This document shows positions 24,104 through 33,682 of a stretch of 64,000 bases of DNA, piece after piece. Under the pieces are notes generated by a model. The model searched no databases. It was not told the origin of the DNA and worked only from the letters and a program-made list of their open reading frames with translations. The DNA is from Porphyra umbilicalis. Taxonomy: Eukaryota > Rhodophyta > Bangiophyceae > Bangiales > Bangiaceae. How positions within the stretch are numbered: position 1 is the stretch's first letter; every line of letters begins with the position of its first letter. The translations under genes were made by a program, and so were the position numbers. The DNA is taken from positions 1 to 64,000 of the forward strand of contig KV918848.1 of NCBI GenBank assembly GCA_002049455.2, given 5' to 3'.

Positions 24104-25086
24104 GGAGGACGTCAACTGCCTCCGCTCGCCGAGGACGGCTCCACCGTGGCCTGCACAGGGGGGAGGGTGAAGCGGTCCACACATTGGCCTTTGCCATCAC
24201 TGTGCGATGCGCGCGTGTCCTGCGATATCTCGGGCTCTCGCAGCGCACCTGCAACTCGTGTACGAAGTCGGAGTCTGCAGATGCACTTTTCGGCCAGTCA
24301 GCGACGGTTCTGCGAGAGAACCCATCATAGATCGCGATCTCGACAAACACGCAACTCGCAGTCCCCGCTGTGAGATCACGTCCAACTGTAAATTTGTCAC
24401 AAGTTGTCAGGATATTGGTAAGTCAGGACTGATATTCAAGCAGGAACTCCGTAAATTTCTTCATAGATGACAAGATTTCCGGAATGGTGTCGGCGCTCAA
24501 AGTGGCGCCAGCCTCCTGGACGCTCTGGGAGAGCAACGGGGCCCCGTTGGTCCCACAGCGCTGACGGCACTACACCGCGGTCCTCCCAGTCAGCGGTCCG
24601 TTGTCAACTGGACCAGTAGCAGGCGTCCTTTTTGGGGACGGGGCGAGCAGCAGACCGCGACAGGCCCGTTTGGTGCCAAGCGTACCATCGCGGCGTGCAC
24701 TGGCGTGCACTGTCAGGGGCGCTCAACACAGCGCTGCTTGGTCTGCACGAGCGACGGAACGCCATGCGCCTTGCCGACGAGCAGGAAAGCAGGGGCCCAA
24801 CTGGCTCGTCCACTGCGGCACAGGTGCCCATTTGGCGTGGTTGCGCCTCTCGCGTGCCAAGTACAGTCGGCTGCGGCGTGGTGATTGAGAGGTCTGCCAC
24901 CGGTGAAGAGGTGGCGCCGGCGGGCTGTGGACGCTTTCGTTTTCCTGCATCACGGCCACACGGCGGCTGGTTGCGACGCCGCCTCTCTCCGCCCCCGCTC
25001 GGTGTCTTCTTTTATTCTTGGTCGGGGACCATCAGCTTCCTCGCTGGTGCGCTGCGGATTTCGCCGACACCTGCTGTGGCCGCACC
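24104..25086. other. Intergenic region between divergent genes
   Basis: It lies between the leftward FKBP gene and the rightward LRR gene. The centre (about 24.3-24.5 kb) is A/T-richer. No recognisable gene; it presumably carries both promoters. Confidence 0.45.
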
Positions 25087-26306
25087 ATGGGTTCTTCCCA
25101 GAGCGTCCCCGCCCACAAGCCAGGCACTGACGACGCTGCCGCTTCCCGTGACGATGACGTGGCGGTGCCGTCGGAGCACGCGGGCGACGAGAAGGCAAGC
25201 ACCGCCCCGTCGTCCGTCCCCGACATTGATGACGCCGACCCCGCCCGCGGCGCCCCCCCCCTGGTCTACACCGACGACGACGGGGACGCGACCGCCACCG
25301 CGCCCGCCCAACCCCCCCCCACCCTCCATCTCACCGGCGGAGCAGCAGCGGCAGCGGCCGCCGATCCTCGTGGCTCCCCTCCTTTACCCGGCGGTTGAGT
25401 ACGGGCAGAGGCGGGCGGCGCCCTCCCCCGACGCAGCTCTCCGCGTCGCCCGGCGACGGCCTCTCCCCCGCCACCGACGCGGCGGTCAAGGCCGCCCTCG
25501 TCGCCGGCCGCGGGACGGGAATCGTCAACTTGGCGGGGTTGGACCTCCCTGCCCTTCCCCAGCGGGTCATTGACCACCTGCCCCGCCGCCTAACGATTGT
25601 ATCGCTCGCGCACAACCCGCGGCTGGGGCGATTGGGGGAGGAAGACCCGGTGGTGCTGATGGGGCCGTCTGGGTCGCCGCCGCCACAGGCGGGCGGCAAG
25701 AAGGGGGCGCCGGGTGGCGGTGGCAAGCCCGACGCGCCTGGCGGGCACCTGCGGCGGGTGTTGCTGACCGACTGTGGCCTGACGACCCTGCCGGCGACCA
25801 TCTCGGTGTGGTCCCAGCTGCGCTCCCTGGATGTGGCTGACAACCGCCTCAGTGCCCTGCCCGACGTATTCGCGGCCTTCCCCCACCTCGAGTCCCTCAC
25901 TGCGTCGGGCAACGCCCTCACGGACCTCCCCGCCTCCCTCGCGTCGTGCGGGCGGCTGCTAACGCTCGACGTCAGCCGCAACGCCCTCGGCCCGTCCCTC
26001 CCAATGGTCGTCTGTGACATGCGATCTGTCGTCACCCTGCGGGTGGCGGCCAACGGGCTGACGGCGCTCCCCGAAACGCTTGTCGGCGCCGCGGCGCTGG
26101 AAGTGCTCGACGTGGCCGACAATGCCCTTCCCGCCGTGCCGCCCGTGGTGCTCCGCTGCTGCACGCGGCTGGTGGTCGTCGAGTTGGCGGGCAACCCGGC
26201 GGCGGCGACGGCCGACGCGCACGCAGACGGGTGGGGATGGTTGGCGGAGCGTGCAGCGGCCGAGTCGGCCAAGACCAGCTTGTACCGGCTGGAGGCGGTG
26301 GGGTGA
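25087..26306 (+). CDS. Leucine-rich repeat protein, possibly N-myristoylated
   Basis: The frame opens MGSSQSVPAHKPG, which fits the N-myristoylation consensus (Gly2, Ser6), so membrane anchoring is likely if this is the start. A disordered acidic stretch follows, then from about 25.75 kb at least six LRRs of the plant intracellular type, for example LRRVLLTDCGLTTLPATI, LRSLDVADNRLSALPDVF and LEVLDVADNALPAVPPVV, ending SLYRLEAVG. Such proteins are scaffolds in signalling; no enzymatic domain is attached. The start and the repeats lie in different frames. Coherent protein changes frame at C runs near 25313-25321 and again near 25426-25430, most easily explained by run-length errors. The LRR part itself is open and intact. 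Confidence 0.75.
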
Positions 26307-26501
26307 GCAGAGGGGCGGGGCGGGGGGCGGAGGGGAGGGGCGGGCGGGGGGAGGGGTAGGTGGGGGGGGCTGATGACAAGACCTCATGAATTGGTGGAGG
26401 GGAGGGATGCGTCCGTGACTCTGCTTTGATTTTTTGTTCCTCCCCGCAGGGAAGCCGCCACGTTTGGACGACGACCGGCCGCGAGACGACCGTGGCCGCA
26501 C

Positions 26502-27172
26502 CTAAAGGTCTATTCCATGCATTTAGGCGCATGAGGAAAGGGTTTTCACTGCTGTTCTAGACTTCTTTTAACCATGAGAAGTAAACAGAACTGGTCTCCG
26601 TGGCATGGGTACTCAAGGAAAAAAGACTAGACGCTCAAAGGATTTTGTAGCGATGAGATACACCTCGTTGTTTCTCTGCCCCTCCAGAATCGCGCCGTTT
26701 TCTTCGTCTCTGCCGATCCAGAACTGGCTCTGACCAATTTCTGATGCAAGACACGTATTGATCCGATCTGGCATTTCATGGAAATGCACTTTCTCTCGGC
26801 CGGCTACGAGCATCACCTGCCCCCCACCACCACCGCCCATGTTGACCAACGGCCACACATGTCGTCCAGACTTCCCCGCAGCACCGATGACACGCATTTT
26901 GTTGCCTAGCCACGTCGAGTTACCGCCTGCAGCGTCATCAGCGGGCCATTTATTCCACAAAATGGCGTTCAAGACAACGGTGGGATGCAAGGAAAAACGT
27001 CTGTCTCTCAAGCCTATTGTCGTAGCCGCCTGAAAGTGCGTCATAAAAAAGCTGATGAAGTAGGCTCCAGGATGCGTCCATGCGGAGCGTCAACGCTCGT
27101 TCCATTGCCGAGTTCTGTGCGCGCCAATATGAGTCGCGCTCATGCGCCTTAATGCGTGGAATCGACCTTTAG
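26502..27172. mobile_element. 671-bp inverted-repeat element (MITE-like)
   Basis: The left end (26502-26535) and right end (27139-27172) are inverted copies of 34 bases with three mismatches; both contain CTAAAGGTC, ATTCCA and AGGCGCATGAG. The interior is A/T-richer than the host sequence. It contains a minus-strand open frame of 143 codons (27044-26613) with coherent composition (FHEMPDRINTCLASEIGQSQ, FWIGRDEENGAILEGQRNNE), unlike any family I recognise, possibly a transposase fragment. No clear target-site duplication is visible, so the superfamily is open. Confidence 0.75.
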
Positions 27173-27188
27173 TGTCTATTCTACCGAG

Positions 27189-27450
27189 TGCATTATATGA
27201 TGCCCTGGGCATCACTTGATGCACTTTTTTGGCACCATTTTTTTCGTGCTTCCCGGCATCGCACGCTCCTCTTGACAACAGAAACGGGCTCAGAGATGAC
27301 TTGTTACTCCTGGGGGAACTCGGAGCCATTGTGCTACGGATACGAACGGGGGGTGCTCCAGACGCCAGAAAAAGGGGGGTCGAACCGTCGTTGTCTGGCC
27401 CTGTGAGAGGGTGCATCATTTGATGCACCACCGGGCATCATTTGATGCCA
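27189..27450. repeat. Short element with imperfect inverted ends (GGCATCATTTGATGC type)
   Basis: The left arm (27189-27224) and right arm (27411-27450) are imperfect inverted copies built from ATGATGCCC and CATCA(C/T)TTGATGCAC; each arm is itself partly palindromic. The 262-bp unit lies directly beside the 671-bp element and may be a second small non-autonomous transposon or a nested insertion. The interior holds no recognisable gene. Confidence 0.6.
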
Positions 27451-28755
27451 TTTTGCGGTAGGATATCATAGACACTAGCCGCATCTGCCGGCGCGCCGCC
27501 GCGGCGTGCCGGCCGTGGCAATCGAAGCGCGGTCGTTGCTATCGTGTGGTGATGACAGAAAATTCGAACCAGCGGATCACGATCCCGCTGCGATCCCGAC
27601 CGACCTCGCGCTGGACACTTGCAGTGGCCTTCCCGCCCTGCTCCTCGCCCGTTTCTACCCGTGCCCCACTTTCACGGGCAGACGGTTTACAGCCACCTGC
27701 CGTACAACACAATCGGCGGCCGCGTGGCGCTCCCAGTGCCGGCCAGCCGTGCGAGGACGCTGGCACCCGCCCACCGCGTCAGCCGGCGCCGGTGGTAACC
27801 AATCGGCGCCTGTGGCGGGAAGCTCATCGAGGAGCTCGTCACCACAGGCGCCAAACGTGCCGCCCGCCCCCCCACCGTTTGGATGGTTTGGATTGTCCCG
27901 CCCCAGCGCAGGCCCAGCGCTTGCCACTCTCGCGGCTGCACCGCCCACTCCCCCGCTTCGCCCTGGACCGTCGAATGACGGGACAGCCCGCGCAGGGCGG
28001 CCGGATACGCACACTCAAATATTCTAGTGTACGGGGCGCCGCCCGCCGCTCGAGCTGTCTCTCATCGCTCGCCCCCCCCTCCCAGCTCCCTCCATGTGAC
28101 GCCACCCCCCCTCCGCAGGTCCTCCTCGAACCGCCCTGCTGCCTCCCGCACGTATCCCTCGCCTCGGGGCCTGCGCTGCCAGGACGCTGCACCTCCCTCG
28201 GCGGCCGCCCCTCTTGCCGCGCCCACCCGGATCGTCTGTCACCCCCACCGCGCGCTCCGCCGGCGCGTCGTCGCCGGCCGCGTCGCCCGCGCCGCCCACC
28301 CACCCGCGCCGTCGCACGTCGGCACGGGTGTCGCGGGGGTGGTGGGCGACCGCGCGCCCGCGCGGGTTGGGGCGGACTGTTTGCGCGCCCGTGGCCGCCT
28401 GCACCGCGCGCTCGCCCGCCCGCGGCCGCGCCCGCCCCTCCCGCCACACCCCGCCCCGCCTCATCAGGTCTGAGGGTGTTGCCACGGGCCACCCACGGGG
28501 GGTGCGCAGCGCGGTGCGGCCGAGACTCGTTCGGGAGGGGGGCCCGCACGCGTGCACACGCGGCGCGGACGGGCAAGTGCGGAGTGTGCGGGCGGTGTAC
28601 GCTCGCCACCGATCGGTGACCACTGCCGTCAGCGGCGCCCCCCTCCTTGACCCCCCCCGCGTCTCCACGTACCCCGTCCCCCTCCTTTCTCCGCCCTCCG
28701 CCCCTTCCGTAACCCCTGTGTCATCTGCCCTGCCCCGTTCCTCCACCCGGCGGTG
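27451..28755. other. Intergenic region before the EDC4-like gene
   Basis: Several Arg/Pro-rich frames are open on both strands but none resembles a known protein. A C-rich stretch just before 28756 probably belongs to the promoter and leader of the long downstream gene. Confidence 0.45.
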
Positions 28756-31700
28756 ATGGCGGATACACCGCCGCCCGGCGTGGCCTCCCGGGCGGCGCGG
28801 TGGGAGGCGGCCGCCGCCCGCTCCGCCTCCGTGGATGAGGTGTCTGGGGGGACGTCGGCTATGGCCGCAGCGGTCGCGGAGCTGGATCAGGCGGCGGCCG
28901 GCGCCGACCGGTCGGCTTCAGTGGCGGCGGACGTTGCCGAAGCGCGCGTCGCGGCCGCCGTCGACGGCAACGAGGAAGACGATGAAGTCGACGAGGAGCA
29001 CATGTCGGACAGCGACGAGGTTCAATCTGGCTACTCGTCGTCCGTTCACACGGACGAGGACCCGATGAGCGGCGATTCGTCGGTCGCGGAGTCGGAGGAA
29101 GTGTCGGGGCGACTCCCGCGAGTGGTCACCGCCAACGTGACGGATGAGGAGGAGGATGCTCCCGTTCCGCTGCCCATGCCGGACGACATCGTCGACGCGC
29201 CGCCACCACCCACCGTCGCGCCAGTCGTGGCTGTGCTGCCGTCGGCACCCGAGCTGCCGGATGCACCTGAGCTGCCACCGGCGCCCGAGCCACTTCCACC
29301 AGCAGCAGAGGTGGATGCCGAGCCACTGGCCCTCGCGGCATCTCGGCCAGTGCCGGCGGCTGACGACGAGGGTGAGCAGGGGGAGCAGTCGGCCCCGGGT
29401 CCCGCTGCCAAGGCATCTGTTTTTGCGCCCTGGGCCGCGGGTGCGGCAGCGGCGGCGGCAGCTGTCAAGAAGCGCGTTGCCCCCACTAAGACCCCGCTGA
29501 CGTCGCCGGCGGATGACGCGTCTGCGTCGACGCCGGCGTCTGCCGTGGAGCCTGCCGCCGACGGCGTGCCGCCAAAGGATGCGCCGCAAGGGCGGCTGGC
29601 CGCCGCGGCTGCTGCGGTCGCGTCATTCCCCGCCGCCGTCAAGGCGCGGGTGACAAACGAGACGCCGTCGACGTCGCCGGAGCGCGCCAACCGGGCTACC
29701 TCGGCGGCGGCGGACGTGGACGACCCCCTGGCCGCCCAGGTCGACCCATCGATGGACCCGGCAATGACACCAGCGACGAGCGACTCGGTGGCTGCTGCGG
29801 TCGACCCTGCGCTGACGCCGGCGAGTGCCGACTCCGCCGCTCCCGTTGCGGCTCAAAAGGAGGCCCCGCGTGGGCGTGTGGCGGCCGCCATGGCCAGCCT
29901 TGCGGCCGCGCCCGCGGCTGCGGTGGCCGCGTTGACGCCTGCGGTTGTCGAGCCCGCCCCTAGCTCCGTCGTCGACCCTGCCGCTGACCGCGCTACCCCA
30001 GAGCCCGTTCAGGTTGACCCGTCGGTGGACCCGGCATTGACGCCGGCGGCCGAGGACCCGCTTGCTGCCAAGGTCGACCCGGCGCTGTCGCCAGCGGGCA
30101 CTGACCCCGCTGCCCCTGTGGTGGTCGAGGATCCCCCGACTGAGGCGCCGCGTGGGCGCGTGGCGGCGGCCATGGCCAGCTTTGTGGCCGCGCCCGCTGC
30201 TGCGGTTGCTGCCTTAACCCCAACTGCGGCCCCCGTTGCCGAGAAAGACCTGGGCGTGACGATGACTGATATCGATCCAGCCGGGCCCACGGCCGCCCAG
30301 GACATCCCGATTGCGGATGACCCTGTCGCTGACGCCCCTGTCGCTGACGCCCCGGTCGCCGGTGCCCCGGCCAACGACGCCGCGGTAGAGCCGAAGCGTG
30401 GTCCTGTGGCGGCAGCGCTCGCGAGCGTTGCGGCCGCCCCAGCGGCGCTTGCGGCTGCGGTCATGCCCGCTGCCAAGGACGATCCGGCGACATCGTCGGA
30501 CACAGCGTCCCGGTCAGCCCCAGTCGACGTGGCGTCGGAGGTGGCGTCGGCGACGAGAGCTGATAGCGCAGAGTCGCCTGCCCCTGTCACGCCAGGCCGC
30601 CTGGGCGCGTCTGCTTACAAGCTGTTTGGGCAACAAGCCGAATTGCAAGAAGCCACCTACCTGCCCCCGCCTCCGGCCGAGGAGGAGTCTCGCAGCCCGG
30701 TGGCCTACACGCCGTCGGGCTCGGATGCTCGCTTTGCGGCGTTGCTGTCGGCGAAGTCCACTGGCTCGGGGGTCCAGGAGGGAGAACAGGCCGTTCCGGC
30801 TGACGATGACGACAATGACGTTGCCGCAGTAGTTGCCCCCCCTGTGCGGACAACCATGGAGGACGTCGCCGCCGAATCGTCGGAAGACGAGGAGGAGGAG
30901 GTGTTTGTGGAGGACTCCGAGGAGGAGGAGGCGGCCTCAGCCTCTGTACCAGCGGTCGTTTCCGCTTCGACCGTCCCTGGCAATGCTGAGAACAATACAA
31001 AGGACAAGGAGACCCTGTCACTTGGGGCCGTCGCGCCCGCTTCCACCGCCGCCGCTGCCTTGGCGGCGACGACAACGAAGACGGTGGGTAGCCGGGGGCT
31101 GTCGGAGGTCGAGTCGACAGCCACCCCGTCGAGGCACACCGTGCAGCCGAGCCTGGACAGCATGGCGGTGAATGGGTCCATATCGGACTTGGCGCCGCCG
31201 ACAGCGGCTGTGCCCGTCGCGCCCATCGTTGCGATGGAAGACGACGAGGATGATGCCATTGATGAGGACAACGAGAATGTGGTGGACCCGACGTCCGAGA
31301 GTGCTGACGTCAACGCTACGGCCGCGCCTATGATCGTGCACGGCGTCGACGACGACGATGTCAAGGAGGAGGACGCGGACGAGTCCGGTGTGGGCTCCCG
31401 CGGTCTCGCTGCGGGTGCCGCCACGCTCGCCGCCGCGGCCGTGCCAGTGGCCGTCGCCACCCACTACGGGTCGCGCGACGCGGACGAGACGCTCGCGACG
31501 CGCGCCGCCCCTGAGTCGGCGGTACCCGCCCCCGCCTCGTCCTCCTCGCCGGTGTCCACGGGCGTCTACACCAATGGCCACGGCGGCCGCGGGTCGTACG
31601 GGTCGGACAGGTACGCGTCCGGCCCGGAGTCGATGAGTACCCCCCGCAACTCACGGATCCGTGAGTCCGCGAATGTGCAAATGTCGCCGCCCAAGGCCAG

Positions 31701-33102
31701 CCCTCCGTCGACCGCCGTGCGGACGGTGCAGGTGGTTGGCGCGAGTGAGGCAGGCCAGTACCTGGCTCCGAAGGTGACCACCCACTCCATCCTCATTCCG
31801 GGCACGAGCCGCTCCTCGACCGGACGCCGCTTTGCCGTGTCTTCGACTGGCCTCTCCGCGTATGTCATTGATTCTTCAGTGCGGGCGAGCCGCAAGGTCG
31901 GCTCGGTCGTGCAGTCGGTGAGCCTCCGTGGCCACAAGGCGCCAATTGTGGACGTGGAGTTCCTGCCTTCCCTCGCTACCGACCCGCTGCACATCCTCGG
32001 CACGTGCGACACCGACAGCGTCGTGTTCCTGTGGATCCTCACCCTTAGAGGTCTCCCTGACGCGGACAGCGCCGGTGACCCCTCGGCTGGCGGTGCCGGG
32101 ACAGCACCTGCTGGCACTGTGCGGCTGCTAAGGAAATACTCATTCTACACCCTCCGACGTTCTCGCGCAGTGCACTACAATCGCATTCGCTTGGCGGGCA
32201 ACTCGTCCTCAGCGACGATGGTGTTGGTGCCCAACAATGGGTCCCCGCCGCGCCTCATCAAGCTGACTGTCTCACCGATCTATGACGAGGCCGGCGAGCG
32301 GGTCGTCGCAGCGCAAGTGGCTGAGGCCGACCGCGCCCGGGACGAGTTCCTGGAGCGCGAGGACGATCCGCCCGCGACGCTGGACCGGGGTCTGACGCCT
32401 TTCGTACCGTCAGGCGGCACGCCCGTGCCACTGCCGTTCGCAGCTGCTGTCGGCGGCACGGCGGCGGTGGCAACTAGCGCGGCGGTGGTGGCGGACACGG
32501 ATTCGGAGACGTCCAGCCAAGAAACTGAGGATGAGGAGGAGTATGAGGCCGACTCGGCGCCGGCGTCGGGCGGCTTTGCGGCCGCCGCTGTGCCGGCGGC
32601 CGTCGTTGCCGCACCTGTGGCTATGTTGGCGGGCTCGTCGACAGACCAGGTGGTCGAGACGGACGATGCGTCGGACTCGGCGTCTTCGTCAGAAGAGGCA
32701 TCCTCGTCGGAGGAGGACAGCGCCGTCGAGGATGGGGAGTACGTGGAGGAAGAGGACGAGTCTGAGGAGGAGGTGGAGGAAGAGGAGGAGGTGGTCGTGG
32801 AGGAGGACGTTGAGGAGCAGGAAGTCGGCGAGCCTCGTTCGGCAGGCTCGGCTGTCGGGAGGGCGCCGGTGTTCATGCCGCCGGTCGACACCCTTGGGGA
32901 CGACGACAACCCGATGCTCCGCGCGCAGACCTTCCCGATGGAGAACGGCCATTCGGTGGAGGTGGAGGACGATATCGCGGCGGCGACGGCCGACGCGCTT
33001 GGCTCCACGGCCGCGGGCGACCAGTTCGACGAGGCCGACGATTCGGGCCAGATGGGCCGCCAGTACACAGACGAGGAGCCGTCCGAGGGGGCGCTGCTTT
33101 GA
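28756..33102 (+). CDS. Long Ala-rich acidic protein with EDC4/Varicose-like WD region
   Basis: A single open frame of 1,448 residues. The first two thirds are disordered, rich in Ala, Pro, Val and Asp, and contain near-identical blocks built on PRGRVAAAMASLAAAP followed by AAVAALTP (about residues 370-580), plus acidic clusters. About residues 990-1175 are folded: FAVSSTGLSAYVIDSSVRAS, SVSLRGHKAPIVDVEFLP, HILGTCDTDSVVFLWIL and later PRLIKLTVSP. This recalls the WD40 half of EDC4/Varicose, the scaffold of the mRNA decapping complex in P-bodies. The C-terminus is an extreme Glu/Ser-rich acidic tail. The EDC4 link rests on the pattern of two or three blades only, so another WD protein is possible. 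Despite its repeats the frame is unbroken. Confidence 0.66.
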   Translation: MADTPPPGVASRAARWEAAAARSASVDEVSGGTSAMAAAVAELDQAAAGADRSASVAADVAEARVAAAVDGNEEDDEVDEEHMSDSDEVQSGYSSSVHTDEDPMSGDSSVAESEEVSGRLPRVVTANVTDEEEDAPVPLPMPDDIVDAPPPPTVAPVVAVLPSAPELPDAPELPPAPEPLPPAAEVDAEPLALAASRPVPAADDEGEQGEQSAPGPAAKASVFAPWAAGAAAAAAAVKKRVAPTKTPLTSPADDASASTPASAVEPAADGVPPKDAPQGRLAAAAAAVASFPAAVKARVTNETPSTSPERANRATSAAADVDDPLAAQVDPSMDPAMTPATSDSVAAAVDPALTPASADSAAPVAAQKEAPRGRVAAAMASLAAAPAAAVAALTPAVVEPAPSSVVDPAADRATPEPVQVDPSVDPALTPAAEDPLAAKVDPALSPAGTDPAAPVVVEDPPTEAPRGRVAAAMASFVAAPAAAVAALTPTAAPVAEKDLGVTMTDIDPAGPTAAQDIPIADDPVADAPVADAPVAGAPANDAAVEPKRGPVAAALASVAAAPAALAAAVMPAAKDDPATSSDTASRSAPVDVASEVASATRADSAESPAPVTPGRLGASAYKLFGQQAELQEATYLPPPPAEEESRSPVAYTPSGSDARFAALLSAKSTGSGVQEGEQAVPADDDDNDVAAVVAPPVRTTMEDVAAESSEDEEEEVFVEDSEEEEAASASVPAVVSASTVPGNAENNTKDKETLSLGAVAPASTAAAALAATTTKTVGSRGLSEVESTATPSRHTVQPSLDSMAVNGSISDLAPPTAAVPVAPIVAMEDDEDDAIDEDNENVVDPTSESADVNATAAPMIVHGVDDDDVKEEDADESGVGSRGLAAGAATLAAAAVPVAVATHYGSRDADETLATRAAPESAVPAPASSSSPVSTGVYTNGHGGRGSYGSDRYASGPESMSTPRNSRIRESANVQMSPPKASPPSTAVRTVQVVGASEAGQYLAPKVTTHSILIPGTSRSSTGRRFAVSSTGLSAYVIDSSVRASRKVGSVVQSVSLRGHKAPIVDVEFLPSLATDPLHILGTCDTDSVVFLWILTLRGLPDADSAGDPSAGGAGTAPAGTVRLLRKYSFYTLRRSRAVHYNRIRLAGNSSSATMVLVPNNGSPPRLIKLTVSPIYDEAGERVVAAQVAEADRARDEFLEREDDPPATLDRGLTPFVPSGGTPVPLPFAAAVGGTAAVATSAAVVADTDSETSSQETEDEEEYEADSAPASGGFAAAAVPAAVVAAPVAMLAGSSTDQVVETDDASDSASSSEEASSSEEDSAVEDGEYVEEEDESEEEVEEEEEVVVEEDVEEQEVGEPRSAGSAVGRAPVFMPPVDTLGDDDNPMLRAQTFPMENGHSVEVEDDIAAATADALGSTAAGDQFDEADDSGQMGRQYTDEEPSEGALL

Positions 33103-33682
33103 GGAGGGTGCTGAGGGGAGGTGAGGTGTAGAGGGGAGGGGGACGAGGACGCGCACTCGTGCTCGGATAGACATGTGCATCGCACCCCCTGTATCTTGGT
33201 GTCTGTTCTCTGATTGCCCACTGATGTTTTTTGTTTTGTTGGATACAAATGCTGCGCATCGCCGCATGCTCTTCATTGTACTCGCCCGTGCTTTGCGTCG
33301 CCGGATGCTCTTCATTGTACACGCCTGTGTTCTACTTCGCGCCACATCTTTCGCGCAGACGGTCAGCTGATAGCGACCGGGTCGTGTAGCCGCCTTGCAT
33401 CGGCGACGGTTTCGGACCAGCGCCCGTACATTCTCATGATCTGTTGACTGAGCTTTACACCTCCAAATTCTCTGTGATTGGCTACACGCCTTCCGCTTCC
33501 CTGGCCGTTGAGGGGGATTGCCGCGCAGATCGGTGATCGGCCCTCGGTCAGCCTACCTGGCTTGTGCGCCCTGACTGCGCCGTCTCCCTCTGCGACTTGA
33601 ACTTGCTTGTCCTGCTCTTCCCCCGCTGTCGGTCTCCCCAGCTCAAGAAGCTCTTTGGCGGTACCTCCCCCGGCCCCCTGCA
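33103..33682. other. Short intergenic region with a 39-bp duplicated motif
   Basis: Between two genes on the plus strand. ATGCTCTTCATTGTAC occurs at about 33265 and again 39 bases later with similar flanks (GCGTCGCCG), a two-copy tandem repeat in the 3' flank of the EDC4-like gene. The CT-rich segment at 33.5-33.66 kb is likely the promoter or leader of the next gene. Confidence 0.5.
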
